Assembly (NCBI RefSeq): GCF_000661915.1
Contig: NZ_CP007509.1
Span: forward strand, 558,001 to 622,000
DNA length: 64,000 nucleotides
From: Stutzerimonas decontaminans
Lineage (GTDB): Bacteria > Pseudomonadota > Gammaproteobacteria > Pseudomonadales > Pseudomonadaceae
Direction of reading: 5' to 3'
Below, in pieces: positions 26,982 to 35,489 of this stretch. Position 1 is the stretch's first letter, and each line of letters opens with the position of its first letter. A program made the translations under genes and the position numbers. The notes under the pieces were generated by a model. It saw only the letters and a list, made by a program, of their open reading frames with translations. It was not told the origin of the DNA and ran no database searches.

Positions 26982-29375
26982 TCACGCGTCCAGCGGTAGC
27001 TGCAGGTTGATCGTCCGGCCGTTCTGCTGCAGCCGGCACTGCGCTGCTGGTTGCGGTCGCGCATAGTGGAAGCCCTGCAGGCTGGGGCAGCCGTTGAGAC
27101 GCAGGAAGGCCGCCTGGCGCTCATTCTCGACCCCTTCGGCAACCACGTGCAGGCCGAGGTGGCTGGCCATGGTGAGGATGCCACGCACCAGCGCGACCGA
27201 CTCTTCGCTATCCGGCAATCCGCTGACGAACTCGCGATCGATCTTGATGCCGTCGAAGCGGAAGCGCTGCAGGTAGGTCAGCGAGGCATAGCCGGTGCCG
27301 AAGTCATCGAGCAGCAGCGGCAGCCCGGCCGCCTTCAGGCGGGTGAGCGTCTGCTGCACATGTTCGTCCGCTTCGAGCAGTGCGCTTTCGGTGATCTCCA
27401 GCTCGAGCATGCTGGCCGAGGCGCCTTCTTCTTCGAGGATCGCCAGCAGACTGCCGGCCAGGTCGGCCTGGCGGAAATCCAGTGGTGACAGGTTGACTGC
27501 AATGCGCAGCGAATAACCCATGGCGTGCCAACGGCAAGCCTGGCGGCAGGCTTCACGGAATACCCAGCGCGTCGCTTCGATGATCATGCCGCTCTCTTCG
27601 AGTACCGGGATGAACTCGCCGGGTGGCACCAGTCCGCGCTCCGGAGAGTCCCAGCGCAGCAGTGCCTCCATGACTTCCGGCTCGCCCTGGGCGTTGACCT
27701 GGGCCTGGTAGTGCAGGACGAACTCCTCGCGATCCAGCGCACGGCGCAATGCTTGTTCGAGTTCCCGTCGACTGGCAGCGGCCTCGCTGAGCGAGCCGCT
27801 GTAGACCACCGTGCAGTTGCGTCCGGCGTCCTTGGCCGCATACAGCGCAAGATCCACCTGCTTGAGCAGGTCTGTGGGGCTGTGCCGGCCGTCGCTGACG
27901 GTGATGCCGATGCTGGGGCTGACGAAACATTCGTACTGGCCGATGCGCACCGGTGGCTGGAAGCCGTCGATGATGCGTCGGGCCAGGTTTTCCGCGCTGA
28001 TGATGTCGTTGCCAGCGAGCAGCAGCATGAACTCGTCACCGCCAGTTCGCGATAGCAGCGCGTGCTCTGGCATCAGCCGGCCGAGTCGATCGCCAACTTG
28101 CACCAGCAGCTTGTCGCCGATTTCGTGGCCGAGGCTGTCGTTGATGCGTTTGAAATGGTCCAGATCCAGGTAAAGCAAGGTCAGTGGCAGCTGCGCCGAT
28201 AGCAGCTGCTCCAGGCGCTGCATCAGGTAGTTGCGATTGGCTAGCTGAGTCAGCGGATCGAAGTGGGCGAGAAAGCGCAGGCGCTGCTCTGCGCGCAGCC
28301 GGTCGCTGATGTCACGCAAAAGCACCAGGAAACGTTGTTCGCCGTAGCGCTGGAAGGGCGTGCAGCTGATCTCCAGTGGCACCTCCTGGTCATTGCAGCG
28401 GCCGGTCAGCTCGAGTGTGGTATTGGCCGGGGTGCTGCGCAGGCGTGCTGTGGCATCGCTCTCCACCAGGCGGTCGTTCGGCAGGTTGTCGAGAAGCTCC
28501 TCAGGGGTACAGCCGAACAGCGCGGAGGCCGCTGGATTGGCTTGCAGTACGCGCAGCTCCTGATCGACCACCAGCATGCCGATTGGCGCCGTGTCGACCA
28601 GCTCGCGGAACAGTCGCTCGCTTTCGCCGAGCGCCAGTTGGCGGTCATGAAGCTGGTTCATCATGTGGCTGAGGGTGACGGCGAGCTTGCCGATCTCGTC
28701 GCGACCGCTCACCGCTGGCGGCTGAGGCTGCTGATCGAGGGCGAACTGGCGTGCGGCCTGATCGATGCGGGCCAGACGGCGGGTCAGTAGCCGCCCGTAG
28801 AGCCGGTTGAGGATCAGACCGAGCAAGATCAGCAGGGCCAGGGTCTGCGCCAGATAGAACCAGGCGTCGCGCTTGGTTTGCGCGAGTACCGGGGCGAAGT
28901 CGTACTCCACCAACAGCGCCTCGCGCAGTGGCGTGCCATCCTCGGCGACGCGGTCGAGCGGGAAGATCGCCAACTGATGATCGGCCTTTTCGCCGGTCCA
29001 GCTGGGGCGCCCGCTGGCGACGAGCGCCTTGAGTTCTGCGGCGCTGATCAGGTCCAGCCGTTCCGGCAGCAGGCCGAGGCGAGTCGCCGCGATCACTGCG
29101 AGCTCATGGTCGATCACCATCGCCCAGCGCACGCCTTCCAGGCTGGCGAGGTCAGCCAGCTCGGTTTCCAGTTCGGCGGTGCGGCCCAGGCGTCGGTGGT
29201 CGCTGAGGCTGCTCTGCAGCAGCGCCAGATGCTGGTAGGTGTGGCTGCGCCAGTCGGTCAGTGTTTCCTCGATCCGGGTCGGCAGATGCCATACGGTCAG
29301 CAGGATGGTGAACAGCAGGCCGAACAGCCCGAGCAGCAGCGGCAGTGACCTACGCAGCGATAGTCTGGTCAGCAT
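26982..29375 (-). CDS. Membrane HAMP-PAS-GGDEF-EAL c-di-GMP signalling protein
   Basis: A 797-residue inner-membrane protein. Transmembrane helices near residues 11-31 and 195-215 enclose a periplasmic sensor; then HAMP, PAS (ELVDTAPIGMLVVDQEL), GGDEF and EAL domains. The GGDEF motif (SRTGGDEFMLLLAG) is intact but lacks an RxxD inhibitory site. In the EAL domain all key residues appear intact: EALLRW, AVNLSPLDFRQ, LEITESAL, LLDDFGTGYASL, IKIDREF, AEGVE. It can probably degrade, and perhaps make, c-di-GMP. Start chosen at MLTRLSLRRSL, which overlaps the upstream lipoprotein gene by 7 bp. Confidence 0.92.
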   Translation of the reverse strand: MLTRLSLRRSLPLLLGLFGLLFTILLTVWHLPTRIEETLTDWRSHTYQHLALLQSSLSDHRRLGRTAELETELADLASLEGVRWAMVIDHELAVIAATRLGLLPERLDLISAAELKALVASGRPSWTGEKADHQLAIFPLDRVAEDGTPLREALLVEYDFAPVLAQTKRDAWFYLAQTLALLILLGLILNRLYGRLLTRRLARIDQAARQFALDQQPQPPAVSGRDEIGKLAVTLSHMMNQLHDRQLALGESERLFRELVDTAPIGMLVVDQELRVLQANPAASALFGCTPEELLDNLPNDRLVESDATARLRSTPANTTLELTGRCNDQEVPLEISCTPFQRYGEQRFLVLLRDISDRLRAEQRLRFLAHFDPLTQLANRNYLMQRLEQLLSAQLPLTLLYLDLDHFKRINDSLGHEIGDKLLVQVGDRLGRLMPEHALLSRTGGDEFMLLLAGNDIISAENLARRIIDGFQPPVRIGQYECFVSPSIGITVSDGRHSPTDLLKQVDLALYAAKDAGRNCTVVYSGSLSEAAASRRELEQALRRALDREEFVLHYQAQVNAQGEPEVMEALLRWDSPERGLVPPGEFIPVLEESGMIIEATRWVFREACRQACRWHAMGYSLRIAVNLSPLDFRQADLAGSLLAILEEEGASASMLELEITESALLEADEHVQQTLTRLKAAGLPLLLDDFGTGYASLTYLQRFRFDGIKIDREFVSGLPDSEESVALVRGILTMASHLGLHVVAEGVENERQAAFLRLNGCPSLQGFHYARPQPAAQCRLQQNGRTINLQLPLDA

Positions 29376-30304
29376 CCAAGCACCTCGCAGCGGGGCAGCA
29401 GCCCATAGTGGCGTGTTTCGTTGAGCAGGTGTTTTTCCGCCATGTACTGGCCCATGCGCTCGATGCTCTGCGCCAGCTGCCCACCGTCGAACCAGGCGCG
29501 GTTGACACTGGCGTCGCCCATCAGGAGCCCACCCAGCGTTACGTCCAGCGTGTCGCTCGTCAGGCCCAGGCGGGCCTGGAGACGTGGGTCGGTCGCGGTG
29601 CGATTTTCCCGCCACGTGATCAGCGCGTCGAACCAGAGTGCTCGGAGGCGCCTGCGCTGCTCTGGGCTGACCCTGCGGCGATCAACCACCAGCACATCGA
29701 CGATTTCCCCAGGCAGCTGTCGACTGTCGAAGATGCGCCGCGCGCCCTTGGCCTCCAGGGCGGGACCTTCCGAGGCGAAAGTGATCACTGCATCGACACG
29801 GTCGCTGCTGAAGGCTTCGAGCTGCTCATGGATAGGCAGGCTGACGACGTGCAGGTCACTGATGTCCAGTTGTGCATGGTCCAGTACGCGCGAAAGCAGA
29901 TAGGCACCCAGTGCCGTGTTCTCCACGCCGATCCGGCGGTCTGCGAGTTCGGTGATACTGGTCACGGGTGCCCGGGCGAACACCGCGTCGGCGCCCACGG
30001 AGACATCGGCAATCAGGATGATCTCCAGATCGAGATCGGCGGCGCTGTGCTGCAAGGCGAGCGTTTCGTCGAGCGTCAGCAGCGCAGCATCGAGCATGCC
30101 GCTGCGAAAGCCACGCAACACGCCAGTGGTGGTCGGGTACTCGACCAGACGAATACCGCTGGGCGCCGTCCAGCCGAGATCGTCCGCCAGGTAGAGCGGC
30201 GCATAGCCAAGCCAGCGATTGCCCCCCACCCTAATTGCTTCCGGGTCAGGTTGGCAGCCAAGCAAGGCGACTAACAGCAGTAGGACAGTCGTGCAGCGGA
30301 TCAT
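29369..30304 (-). CDS. ABC-type substrate-binding lipoprotein (NMT1/TauA-like), partner of a c-di-GMP protein
   Basis: A 311-residue periplasmic-binding protein with a lipoprotein signal (MIRCTTVLLLLVALLGC; Cys at residue 17). IRVGGNRWLGYAPLYLADDLGW and RSGMLDAALLTLDETLAL are typical of nitrate/taurine/thiamine-precursor binding proteins. The ATG at 30304 has GGAGA seven bases upstream. There is no permease or ATPase nearby; instead its stop overlaps the start of the GGDEF-EAL gene by 7 bp. It may therefore present a ligand to that sensor's periplasmic part. The ligand is unknown. Confidence 0.85.
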   Translation of the reverse strand: MIRCTTVLLLLVALLGCQPDPEAIRVGGNRWLGYAPLYLADDLGWTAPSGIRLVEYPTTTGVLRGFRSGMLDAALLTLDETLALQHSAADLDLEIILIADVSVGADAVFARAPVTSITELADRRIGVENTALGAYLLSRVLDHAQLDISDLHVVSLPIHEQLEAFSSDRVDAVITFASEGPALEAKGARRIFDSRQLPGEIVDVLVVDRRRVSPEQRRRLRALWFDALITWRENRTATDPRLQARLGLTSDTLDVTLGGLLMGDASVNRAWFDGGQLAQSIERMGQYMAEKHLLNETRHYGLLPRCEVLGC

Positions 30305-30503
30305 GCGATTTCTCCGCAATATCTGTTAGCCACCATAGCGGAACCGTACGGTCACGGGAATCCCTGCTAAAGAAGTGGATATTCACTCGCCGGATATACG
30401 CGAATATGGATCAATCGGGACGTGCCGACGTGTCTGGCGGTCGCCACTGGGCGTCTGGTAGCTTCATGGATACGAACTTCGCGTAGGACGCGACGGAGAC
30501 AGC

Positions 30504-31994
30504 TTGAATCGCAAGGCAGGACTACTGGCAGCTCTTATCCTCGCGCTTACATTGGTGCCCATGTGGAGCGTTGTTCTCGACGAGATCAAGCATCAGCGGC
30601 GCGCGACGGTGGAGGCCGCCCGTAACGATGCGATGAACCTGGCAACCGCGTTCGAAGCGCATGTGCACAGCGCGATCAGGCTGATGGATATCGTGCTGTT
30701 GGACATGCGTGAAGACGTGCTCGAGCACTCCGACTTTCAACAGTACGTGCACGAGGAGTTGCAGGCCTACGGAAGCTTCGTTACGCAGCTGGCGGTGATA
30801 GACAGGAACGGCTTGCTGGTTTTTTCCAATCTCGCGCCATCTGTCAAACCTGTGGACCTAAGCGATCGCGAGCATTTTCGCGTTCACCGCGACAATCCGC
30901 AGGAGGACCGCTTGTTCATCAGCAAGCCGGTATTGGGCCGGGTGTCGAAACAATGGACCATCCAGTTCACCCGGCCCATCCACCAGAATGGCGAGTTTGC
31001 CGGTGTGTTGGTCCTGTCTGTGCCAACCAGCTTCTTCGCCGACTATTACCAGCAGATCAACGTTGGCCCGAACGGCACCATCGCACTGGTGGGCACGGAT
31101 CGCAGCTTGCGCGCCATCGCCTCCGGTACCCCAATCCCAGGCCGCTACGGTCGGTTCAAACTGCCTGAGGACAGACCTTATTTCGACCCGAAGGCGCCTG
31201 CACATGGCTATTACGAGGGCGTAAGTTCCATCGATGGCGACTATCGTCTGGGCGCCTATCGGCGTCTTCCTGCCGAGAGCGTTGTGGTTGTCGTGCTGCT
31301 GGCGCCCAAGGATTTCATGGCGTCCTTTCATGAACGCAAAGAACTGCTGATCGCCTCGGCAGGCATCATCTCGTTGCTGCTCTCGCTGGTTGCACTGTTG
31401 CTGTTTGTGCTGAGCAGTCGATATTTCCAGAGCACCGACAGACTGCGCCAGGCTCACGACCAGCTGGCGCAGCTGGCCAATACCGACGTGCTGACGGGCA
31501 TTAGCAGCCGCCGTTCGTTCCTTGCGAGCCTGGAGGCGGAACTCACTCGGGCTCGCCGTCACAACGAGAGCCTGAGTCTGCTGATGCTCGACATCGACCA
31601 TTTCAAACGCGTCAATGATGTACACGGCCATCCGATCGGCGACGCGGTGCTCAAGCAGTTCACCGCAACATGCGCCGGCATGCTTCGCGCTCACGATCTA
31701 TTCGGCCGGCTCGGCGGTGAGGAGTTTGCCGTCGCACTGCCGCATACCGACACCGAGGGTGCTCTTAGCGTCGCCGAGAAAATCCGCACGGCCATCGAGC
31801 AAATGCCAATTGCGACATCCGTCGGCGATATCCATATCACCGTCAGCATCGGCTTAGCCCAGGCGGATGCCGGGGAACATGAGGTCGAACAGCTGATTGC
31901 GCGGGCGGACAAGGCGCTTTACGAGGCCAAGCACGGCGGCCGCAATCGGGTATGTGCGGCGGAGCCGCGACCGTTCGACTGCCCAAGTGCATAA
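30504..31994 (+). CDS. dCache-domain diguanylate cyclase
   Basis: A 496-residue membrane protein. Transmembrane helix near residues 5-23, a periplasmic double-Cache sensor (to about 275), second helix near 283-305, then a GGDEF domain (residues 330-485). The active motif is GGEEF (GRLGGEEFAVALP) with an intact RxxD inhibitory site five residues before it (RAHD-LFGRL), so it should make c-di-GMP with product inhibition. The start is TTG, supported by GGAG at proper spacing. Divergent from the lipoprotein/GGDEF-EAL pair across 199 bp. Confidence 0.9.
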   Translation: MNRKAGLLAALILALTLVPMWSVVLDEIKHQRRATVEAARNDAMNLATAFEAHVHSAIRLMDIVLLDMREDVLEHSDFQQYVHEELQAYGSFVTQLAVIDRNGLLVFSNLAPSVKPVDLSDREHFRVHRDNPQEDRLFISKPVLGRVSKQWTIQFTRPIHQNGEFAGVLVLSVPTSFFADYYQQINVGPNGTIALVGTDRSLRAIASGTPIPGRYGRFKLPEDRPYFDPKAPAHGYYEGVSSIDGDYRLGAYRRLPAESVVVVVLLAPKDFMASFHERKELLIASAGIISLLLSLVALLLFVLSSRYFQSTDRLRQAHDQLAQLANTDVLTGISSRRSFLASLEAELTRARRHNESLSLLMLDIDHFKRVNDVHGHPIGDAVLKQFTATCAGMLRAHDLFGRLGGEEFAVALPHTDTEGALSVAEKIRTAIEQMPIATSVGDIHITVSIGLAQADAGEHEVEQLIARADKALYEAKHGGRNRVCAAEPRPFDCPSA

Positions 31995-32066
31995 CCCGGT
32001 AGCTGAATTCAGCTCAACGATGAGCCGTTGGGCTGCAGCGCAGTGGCGTCAGGAGTAAATCGCAGG

Positions 32067-32092
32067 CAATAAAAAGCCGGCTTGTGGCCGGC
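32067..32092. other. Left junction of the island (attL candidate), terminator hairpin
   Basis: CAAT + A5 + hairpin GCCGGC-TTGTG-GCCGGC. The same sequence (with one more A) recurs at 50925-50951 in the same orientation at the other end of the island: 22 bp identical from AAAAA to the end of the hairpin. It is 75 bp after the stop of the dCache cyclase gene. Best read as a duplicated attachment core created when the island entered the terminator shared by that gene and ppa. Confidence 0.6.
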
Positions 32093-32148
32093 GTTTTGAC
32101 TCTTCAACTTATTGATATCAAAAGATAATATGAATCCTGCTTTCTCTA

Positions 32149-32168
32149 TCCCCACACTTGTCCCCACA
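32149..32168. repeat. Left subterminal direct repeat of the island
   Basis: TCCCCACACTTGTCCCCACA, itself two TCCCCACA units, recurs exactly at 50798-50817 in direct orientation. It probably marks integrase arm-type sites, or is an alternative attachment core. The repeat is seen directly; the role is inference. Confidence 0.7.
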
Positions 32169-32212
32169 TTTTCTTCGTGCGTAGCTCCATGGTTTCGCGA
32201 ATCCAGTCCAGA

Positions 32213-32863
32213 TCAACAATTAGTGGGGAGCGCCTTGGGCTGTACCGAATCGGACACAGGCTGACTAAGGCTCTTGATGAGATCAGCAATGGCAGGCGGA
32301 TGAACAGGCTTTTGCTTGTACTGCGCGGCAAAATTTTCGATACCCCCTGGTCTGCCGAACATCCCGCTTAATCCGCCCACTATGAACAGAAGCGATAGCC
32401 CGAACGTGAAAGGCACTAGGATTAAGCCGAGGAATACGAATAGGCAGCCGCCTCCCACATCCTTGTTCTGCTCCCGGATTTTTGCCAGCGTCTGCGCATC
32501 GGGCTTGATGTAGAGGTTCTCATCCAGCCCCAGTATGTCGTGGGCGAACAGCTCTGTCTGGCCACGGCCGCACAGCGGCTTGCGAGCATCTTTGCTGTAT
32601 TTGCCAAAGGCGCGCTGACGGGTGAAGTGCTCAAGCAGGGTTTGTTCGACGTCCCAGGCGTCTTCGCAATAGGTAAAGAAGAACTCTTGGTCAATCATCT
32701 TTTCATCGCCTTGCCCGCCGTAGGCGAGGCGTTCCTTGAGACTGGGCTTTTTGGTGTAGCCGAGTTTGTACAAAAGCCCACAGTTAGTCTTCAGGCGTGC
32801 GTAATACACATAGCCGGCCGGGTTTTTTGGCCGTTTGAACCACCGCCATAGGTTTTTGAACAT
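32213..32863 (-). CDS. GIY-YIG-type domain protein with C-terminal membrane segment
   Basis: About 216 residues. The N-terminal half looks like a GIY-YIG-type nuclease (T5orf172/MUG113 group): GYVYYARLKTN near residue 17 stands for GIY, and LLYKLGYTKKPSLKERL for YIG plus the catalytic Arg region. A long hydrophobic hairpin (GGGCLFVFLGLILVPFTFGLSLLFIVGGLSGMF) follows near residues 136-170, unusual for this family, with a hydrophilic tail. Catalytic competence is uncertain. It lies downstream of the SRAP gene on the same strand (84-bp gap). Could be a defence or membrane-linked nuclease. Confidence 0.6.
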   Translation of the reverse strand: MFKNLWRWFKRPKNPAGYVYYARLKTNCGLLYKLGYTKKPSLKERLAYGGQGDEKMIDQEFFFTYCEDAWDVEQTLLEHFTRQRAFGKYSKDARKPLCGRGQTELFAHDILGLDENLYIKPDAQTLAKIREQNKDVGGGCLFVFLGLILVPFTFGLSLLFIVGGLSGMFGRPGGIENFAAQYKQKPVHPPAIADLIKSLSQPVSDSVQPKALPTNC

Positions 32864-32947
32864 CGCCAAGATCCGTCTCGAACAAAAGACCCAAGATTAT
32901 GCGCTGAGGCGGTGGCGACGGCGATTGGTTGACGGCAGGCAAAGTGG

Positions 32948-33661
32948 TTAAAGCAGCGGATCACTTATAGGCGCAATGAGCCGAGCCCCCTCATTGCGCA
33001 CGTTTCCGATTTCTCGTCCTACCGCATACCACTCAAACCCATCGACTCCCTCCCCATGTTCAAGCGCAAGCTCTTCAGCCTCGCCAGGCGCCAGTTCGGG
33101 GTCCATCCAGTGAGCGGCACATTCTCCGGAGAAAACCAGTGGCCTGCGGTCATGGATGTCGAGCATGCCGTCATCGCTGGAAGAGGTGATGATCACGAAA
33201 CCATCGCCGTCTCGCGGTTCCAGCATACCGCCCCGTTGAAACTGGCCTATCGCCGCGAAGAACATCGGTTCACCACTACGCAGCGTTATGAAATAGGGCT
33301 GTTTGATCTTCGGGTTCCGCTCGTCCTTCTTCCATTCGAACCAACCGTCTGCCGGGACGATAGCGCGTCCTGTACCCCAGACATCACGAAAGAATTTTGA
33401 TGTCGCAGCGGTCTCTACTCTGGCATTGATCGCCGGCGGTCTCTTTCCGTGCGCCCACCAAGGCGCATACCCCCAAGGCACCGGATCCATTCGGAGACCG
33501 TCCGCGTCTTGATGTAGGAGCTGAACGTTTGATCGGGGCGGCACGTTGTACCGCCCGATAGGTTCAGGGCTTGCGCCTCCGAGTAACGGCAACGGCAGTT
33601 GCGCACCAATCTTGTCTAGATACTCGTAAGCAATTCGGTACTGGGCGAAACGTCCACACAT
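32948..33661 (-). CDS. SRAP/HMCES (YedK) family abasic-site processing protein
   Basis: A 237-residue SRAP-domain protein that, in characterised homologues, crosslinks to abasic sites in single-stranded DNA through Cys2. Start MCGRFAQY gives the required Cys2 after Met removal; a longer upstream reading would abolish it. Other active-site regions are intact: RYNVPPR (Asn), INARVET (Glu), and IHDRRPLVFSG (His). Transcription is away from umuD, from a shared region containing a LexA box, so SOS induction is likely. Confidence 0.93.
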   Translation of the reverse strand: MCGRFAQYRIAYEYLDKIGAQLPLPLLGGASPEPIGRYNVPPRSNVQLLHQDADGLRMDPVPWGYAPWWAHGKRPPAINARVETAATSKFFRDVWGTGRAIVPADGWFEWKKDERNPKIKQPYFITLRSGEPMFFAAIGQFQRGGMLEPRDGDGFVIITSSSDDGMLDIHDRRPLVFSGECAAHWMDPELAPGEAEELALEHGEGVDGFEWYAVGREIGNVRNEGARLIAPISDPLL

Positions 33662-33712
33662 GATGCCTCCGCACGTCTGCTTCGATTGACCGGCCGATCG
33701 CCTCCAAGAATA

Positions 33713-33728
33713 CTGTATATAAATACAG
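33713..33728. promoter_or_regulatory. LexA (SOS) box between SRAP gene and umuD
   Basis: CTGTATATAAATACAG is a perfect CTG-N10-CAG palindrome with an AT-rich centre, as in the gammaproteobacterial LexA consensus CTGT(AT)4ACAG, and has TA before CTG. It lies 52 bp from the SRAP ATG and 17 bp from the umuD ATG, so one site can repress both divergent transcripts. Confidence 0.88.
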
Positions 33729-33744
33729 CATCTTGGACTGCGCC

Positions 33745-34176
33745 ATGCCCGTTCATATCTTGGGACCCACGGCTCCCTCAACAATTGCCTTACCGTTCTT
33801 CAGCTTCTGCGTGCCGGCCGGCTTTCCAAGCCCGGCACAGGATCATCTGGAGGGCAGCATCTCGCTGGACGAGCTGATGAACATCCGGGCACCTCATACC
33901 TACCTGGCGCGCGCGAGTGGCGAGAGCATGATCCACGTCGGCATTTTCGACCGGGACATCCTGGTCGTTGAGCGAGGGCGCGATGCGGAGAAAGGCGAGG
34001 TGATCATTGCGGCGTTGAACAATGAGCCATTGGTGAAGATATTCGATCGCGACGGCAGCCAGGTCATCCTGCGCTCGGCCAACCCAAAATATCCGGCGCG
34101 CTATCTCCTCGAAAGCGAGGAGCTCTACGTCTGGGGCGTGGTGCCTTACAGCATCCGAATCCATGGCAAGTATTGA
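33745..34176 (+). CDS. umuD: Translesion polymerase V accessory protein UmuD
   Basis: A 143-residue LexA/UmuD-type S24 peptidase. The self-cleavage site appears as [12 protein letters not shown] (Ala-Gly), the catalytic Ser as [23 protein letters not shown] and the catalytic Lys as [14 protein letters not shown] region. Length matches UmuD. It overlaps the umuC start by 14 bp. RecA-promoted cleavage to UmuD' would activate Pol V, but its partner umuC is interrupted here. Confidence 0.93.
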   Translation: MPVHILGPTAPSTIALPFFSFCVPAGFPSPAQDHLEGSISLDELMNIRAPHTYLARASGESMIHVGIFDRDILVVERGRDAEKGEVIIAALNNEPLVKIFDRDGSQVILRSANPKYPARYLLESEELYVWGVVPYSIRIHGKY

Positions 34177-34411
34177 GCGAGTGATCGCCCTCATCGATTG
34201 CAACTCATTCTATGCGAGCTGTGAGCGAGTTTTCCGCCCGGATCTGCGGCGCACCCCGATCGTAGTGCTCTCCAACAATGACGGCTGCGTGATAGCTCGC
34301 TCGGCCGAGGCCAAAGCACTCGGAATCAAGATGGGCGCGCCGTACTTTCAGATTCGCCGTGACCTGGAGCGCTGGGGCGTGGTGGTGTTTTCCAGCAACT
34401 ACGCACTGTAT
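34163..34411 (+). pseudogene. umuC: umuC, 5' fragment (interrupted)
   Basis: Encodes the first 83 residues of the Y-family polymerase V catalytic subunit: [28 protein letters not shown] with the catalytic Asp and the steric-gate Tyr region, then [26 protein letters not shown]. Homology ends at SSNYALY and a stop follows at once, at the junction with the inserted element. The rest of the gene resumes at 39255 with GDMSERVM, the exact continuation of UmuC. The protein made from this fragment cannot be a polymerase. Confidence 0.92.
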
Positions 34412-34469
34412 TAAGTTAGGTGGAATGCTTTTGAGCTAGGCTGAATCCGTTGACGCTCAGGGGGCGCCC

Positions 34470-35489
34470 ATGACCACCACCCCATTGCACAAGCAAGTGT
34501 TAAGTCGTTATTCCAGTGTACAAGCTTGGCTGGAGCTCTTGGGTAATCTGGGGCGTGCGCCGGCCACCCTTGACGCCTATGGCCGTGCCCTTGCGCATTA
34601 CTTATTGCATTGCGAAGGGAGTGGGCTGAAACCCGAATCCGCGACATTCGAACAAGTCACGCTCTACATCCGTGAGCTGCTACCTGGCGCAAAGAGCGCG
34701 GTGGCGAATTCAACCTTGCACCAGCGGCTTACTGCTATCCGGTTGTGGTACGACCACCTCGTTTTTCAGGGTCTTTGCGAGCACAACCCCGTGCCCCGCG
34801 GACAGCATGGTCGGCTGGCCCAAGTGCCTGGACATGGAGGGTTTGTCAGGGGCTTGCTCCCACGGCTGATTAAGTTGCCAGACATTCCCACCGATGAGCA
34901 GTGGCGACACTTTCTCAGTATTGCGGCCAGGTCGTCTATCCGTGATCGACTAATGCTGTCGTTGGCGTATTTCGGGGCTCTTCGCCGTGCCGAGTTGGTG
35001 GCCTTGCGTATTGAGGATTTAGACGTTGCACACCGACTGATCTCGGTGCGAGCGGAAACGACCAAAGGCAAACGCAGCCGCGTCGTGTGCTACAGCCCAG
35101 ACATTGCACCTGTCTTGATAGAGCATCTACATGCTCTTCGCGGCGCTGGCTGGATGCGAGGTTCGTTGTTTCGATCAGCATCAGATCGTAATCGAGGCTC
35201 GCCACTGTCCCGTTGGGCGTGGAGTAAAACGGTTGAAGGGTGGGCCAAGGAAGCGAAACTATCGCACCTGAGCACTCATACCTTTCGCCACCTTCGGCTT
35301 ACCCATCTGGCCCGTGCGGGCTGGAAGCTCCATGAACTGACCACGTATGCTGGACATCGAGACCCCAAAACCACTTTGATTTACCTGCACCTATCTGGCG
35401 CGGATTTAACCGCAAAGATGGCGCACTCCGTCGGCAGTCTCGATGCTCGGATGTTCTGTGAACTCTTTGGGTCTGAGGCATTGCTATGA
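34470..35489 (+). CDS. Tyrosine recombinase, TnpA-like (Tn554 family)
   Basis: A 339-residue phage-type integrase. N-terminal SAM-like domain (LGNLGRAPATLDAYGRALAHYLLHCE), then the catalytic domain: Arg in YFGALRRAELVALRIEDL, HTFRHLRLTHL (H-x-x-R), and GHRDPKTTLIYLHL (His and nucleophilic Tyr). The stop overlaps the start of the next recombinase gene by 4 bp (ATGA), the arrangement seen in Tn554-type elements where two recombinases act together. The first gene of the element. Confidence 0.9.
   Translation: MTTTPLHKQVLSRYSSVQAWLELLGNLGRAPATLDAYGRALAHYLLHCEGSGLKPESATFEQVTLYIRELLPGAKSAVANSTLHQRLTAIRLWYDHLVFQGLCEHNPVPRGQHGRLAQVPGHGGFVRGLLPRLIKLPDIPTDEQWRHFLSIAARSSIRDRLMLSLAYFGALRRAELVALRIEDLDVAHRLISVRAETTKGKRSRVVCYSPDIAPVLIEHLHALRGAGWMRGSLFRSASDRNRGSPLSRWAWSKTVEGWAKEAKLSHLSTHTFRHLRLTHLARAGWKLHELTTYAGHRDPKTTLIYLHLSGADLTAKMAHSVGSLDARMFCELFGSEALL

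Noticed and set aside
30504-31994. The duplicated hairpin after the cyclase gene as merely a common Pseudomonas terminator
   Set aside because: Kept as a possible alternative, but the 22-bp identity including loop and A-tract, the direct orientation and the placement exactly at both ends of the accessory region favour an attachment-site duplication.
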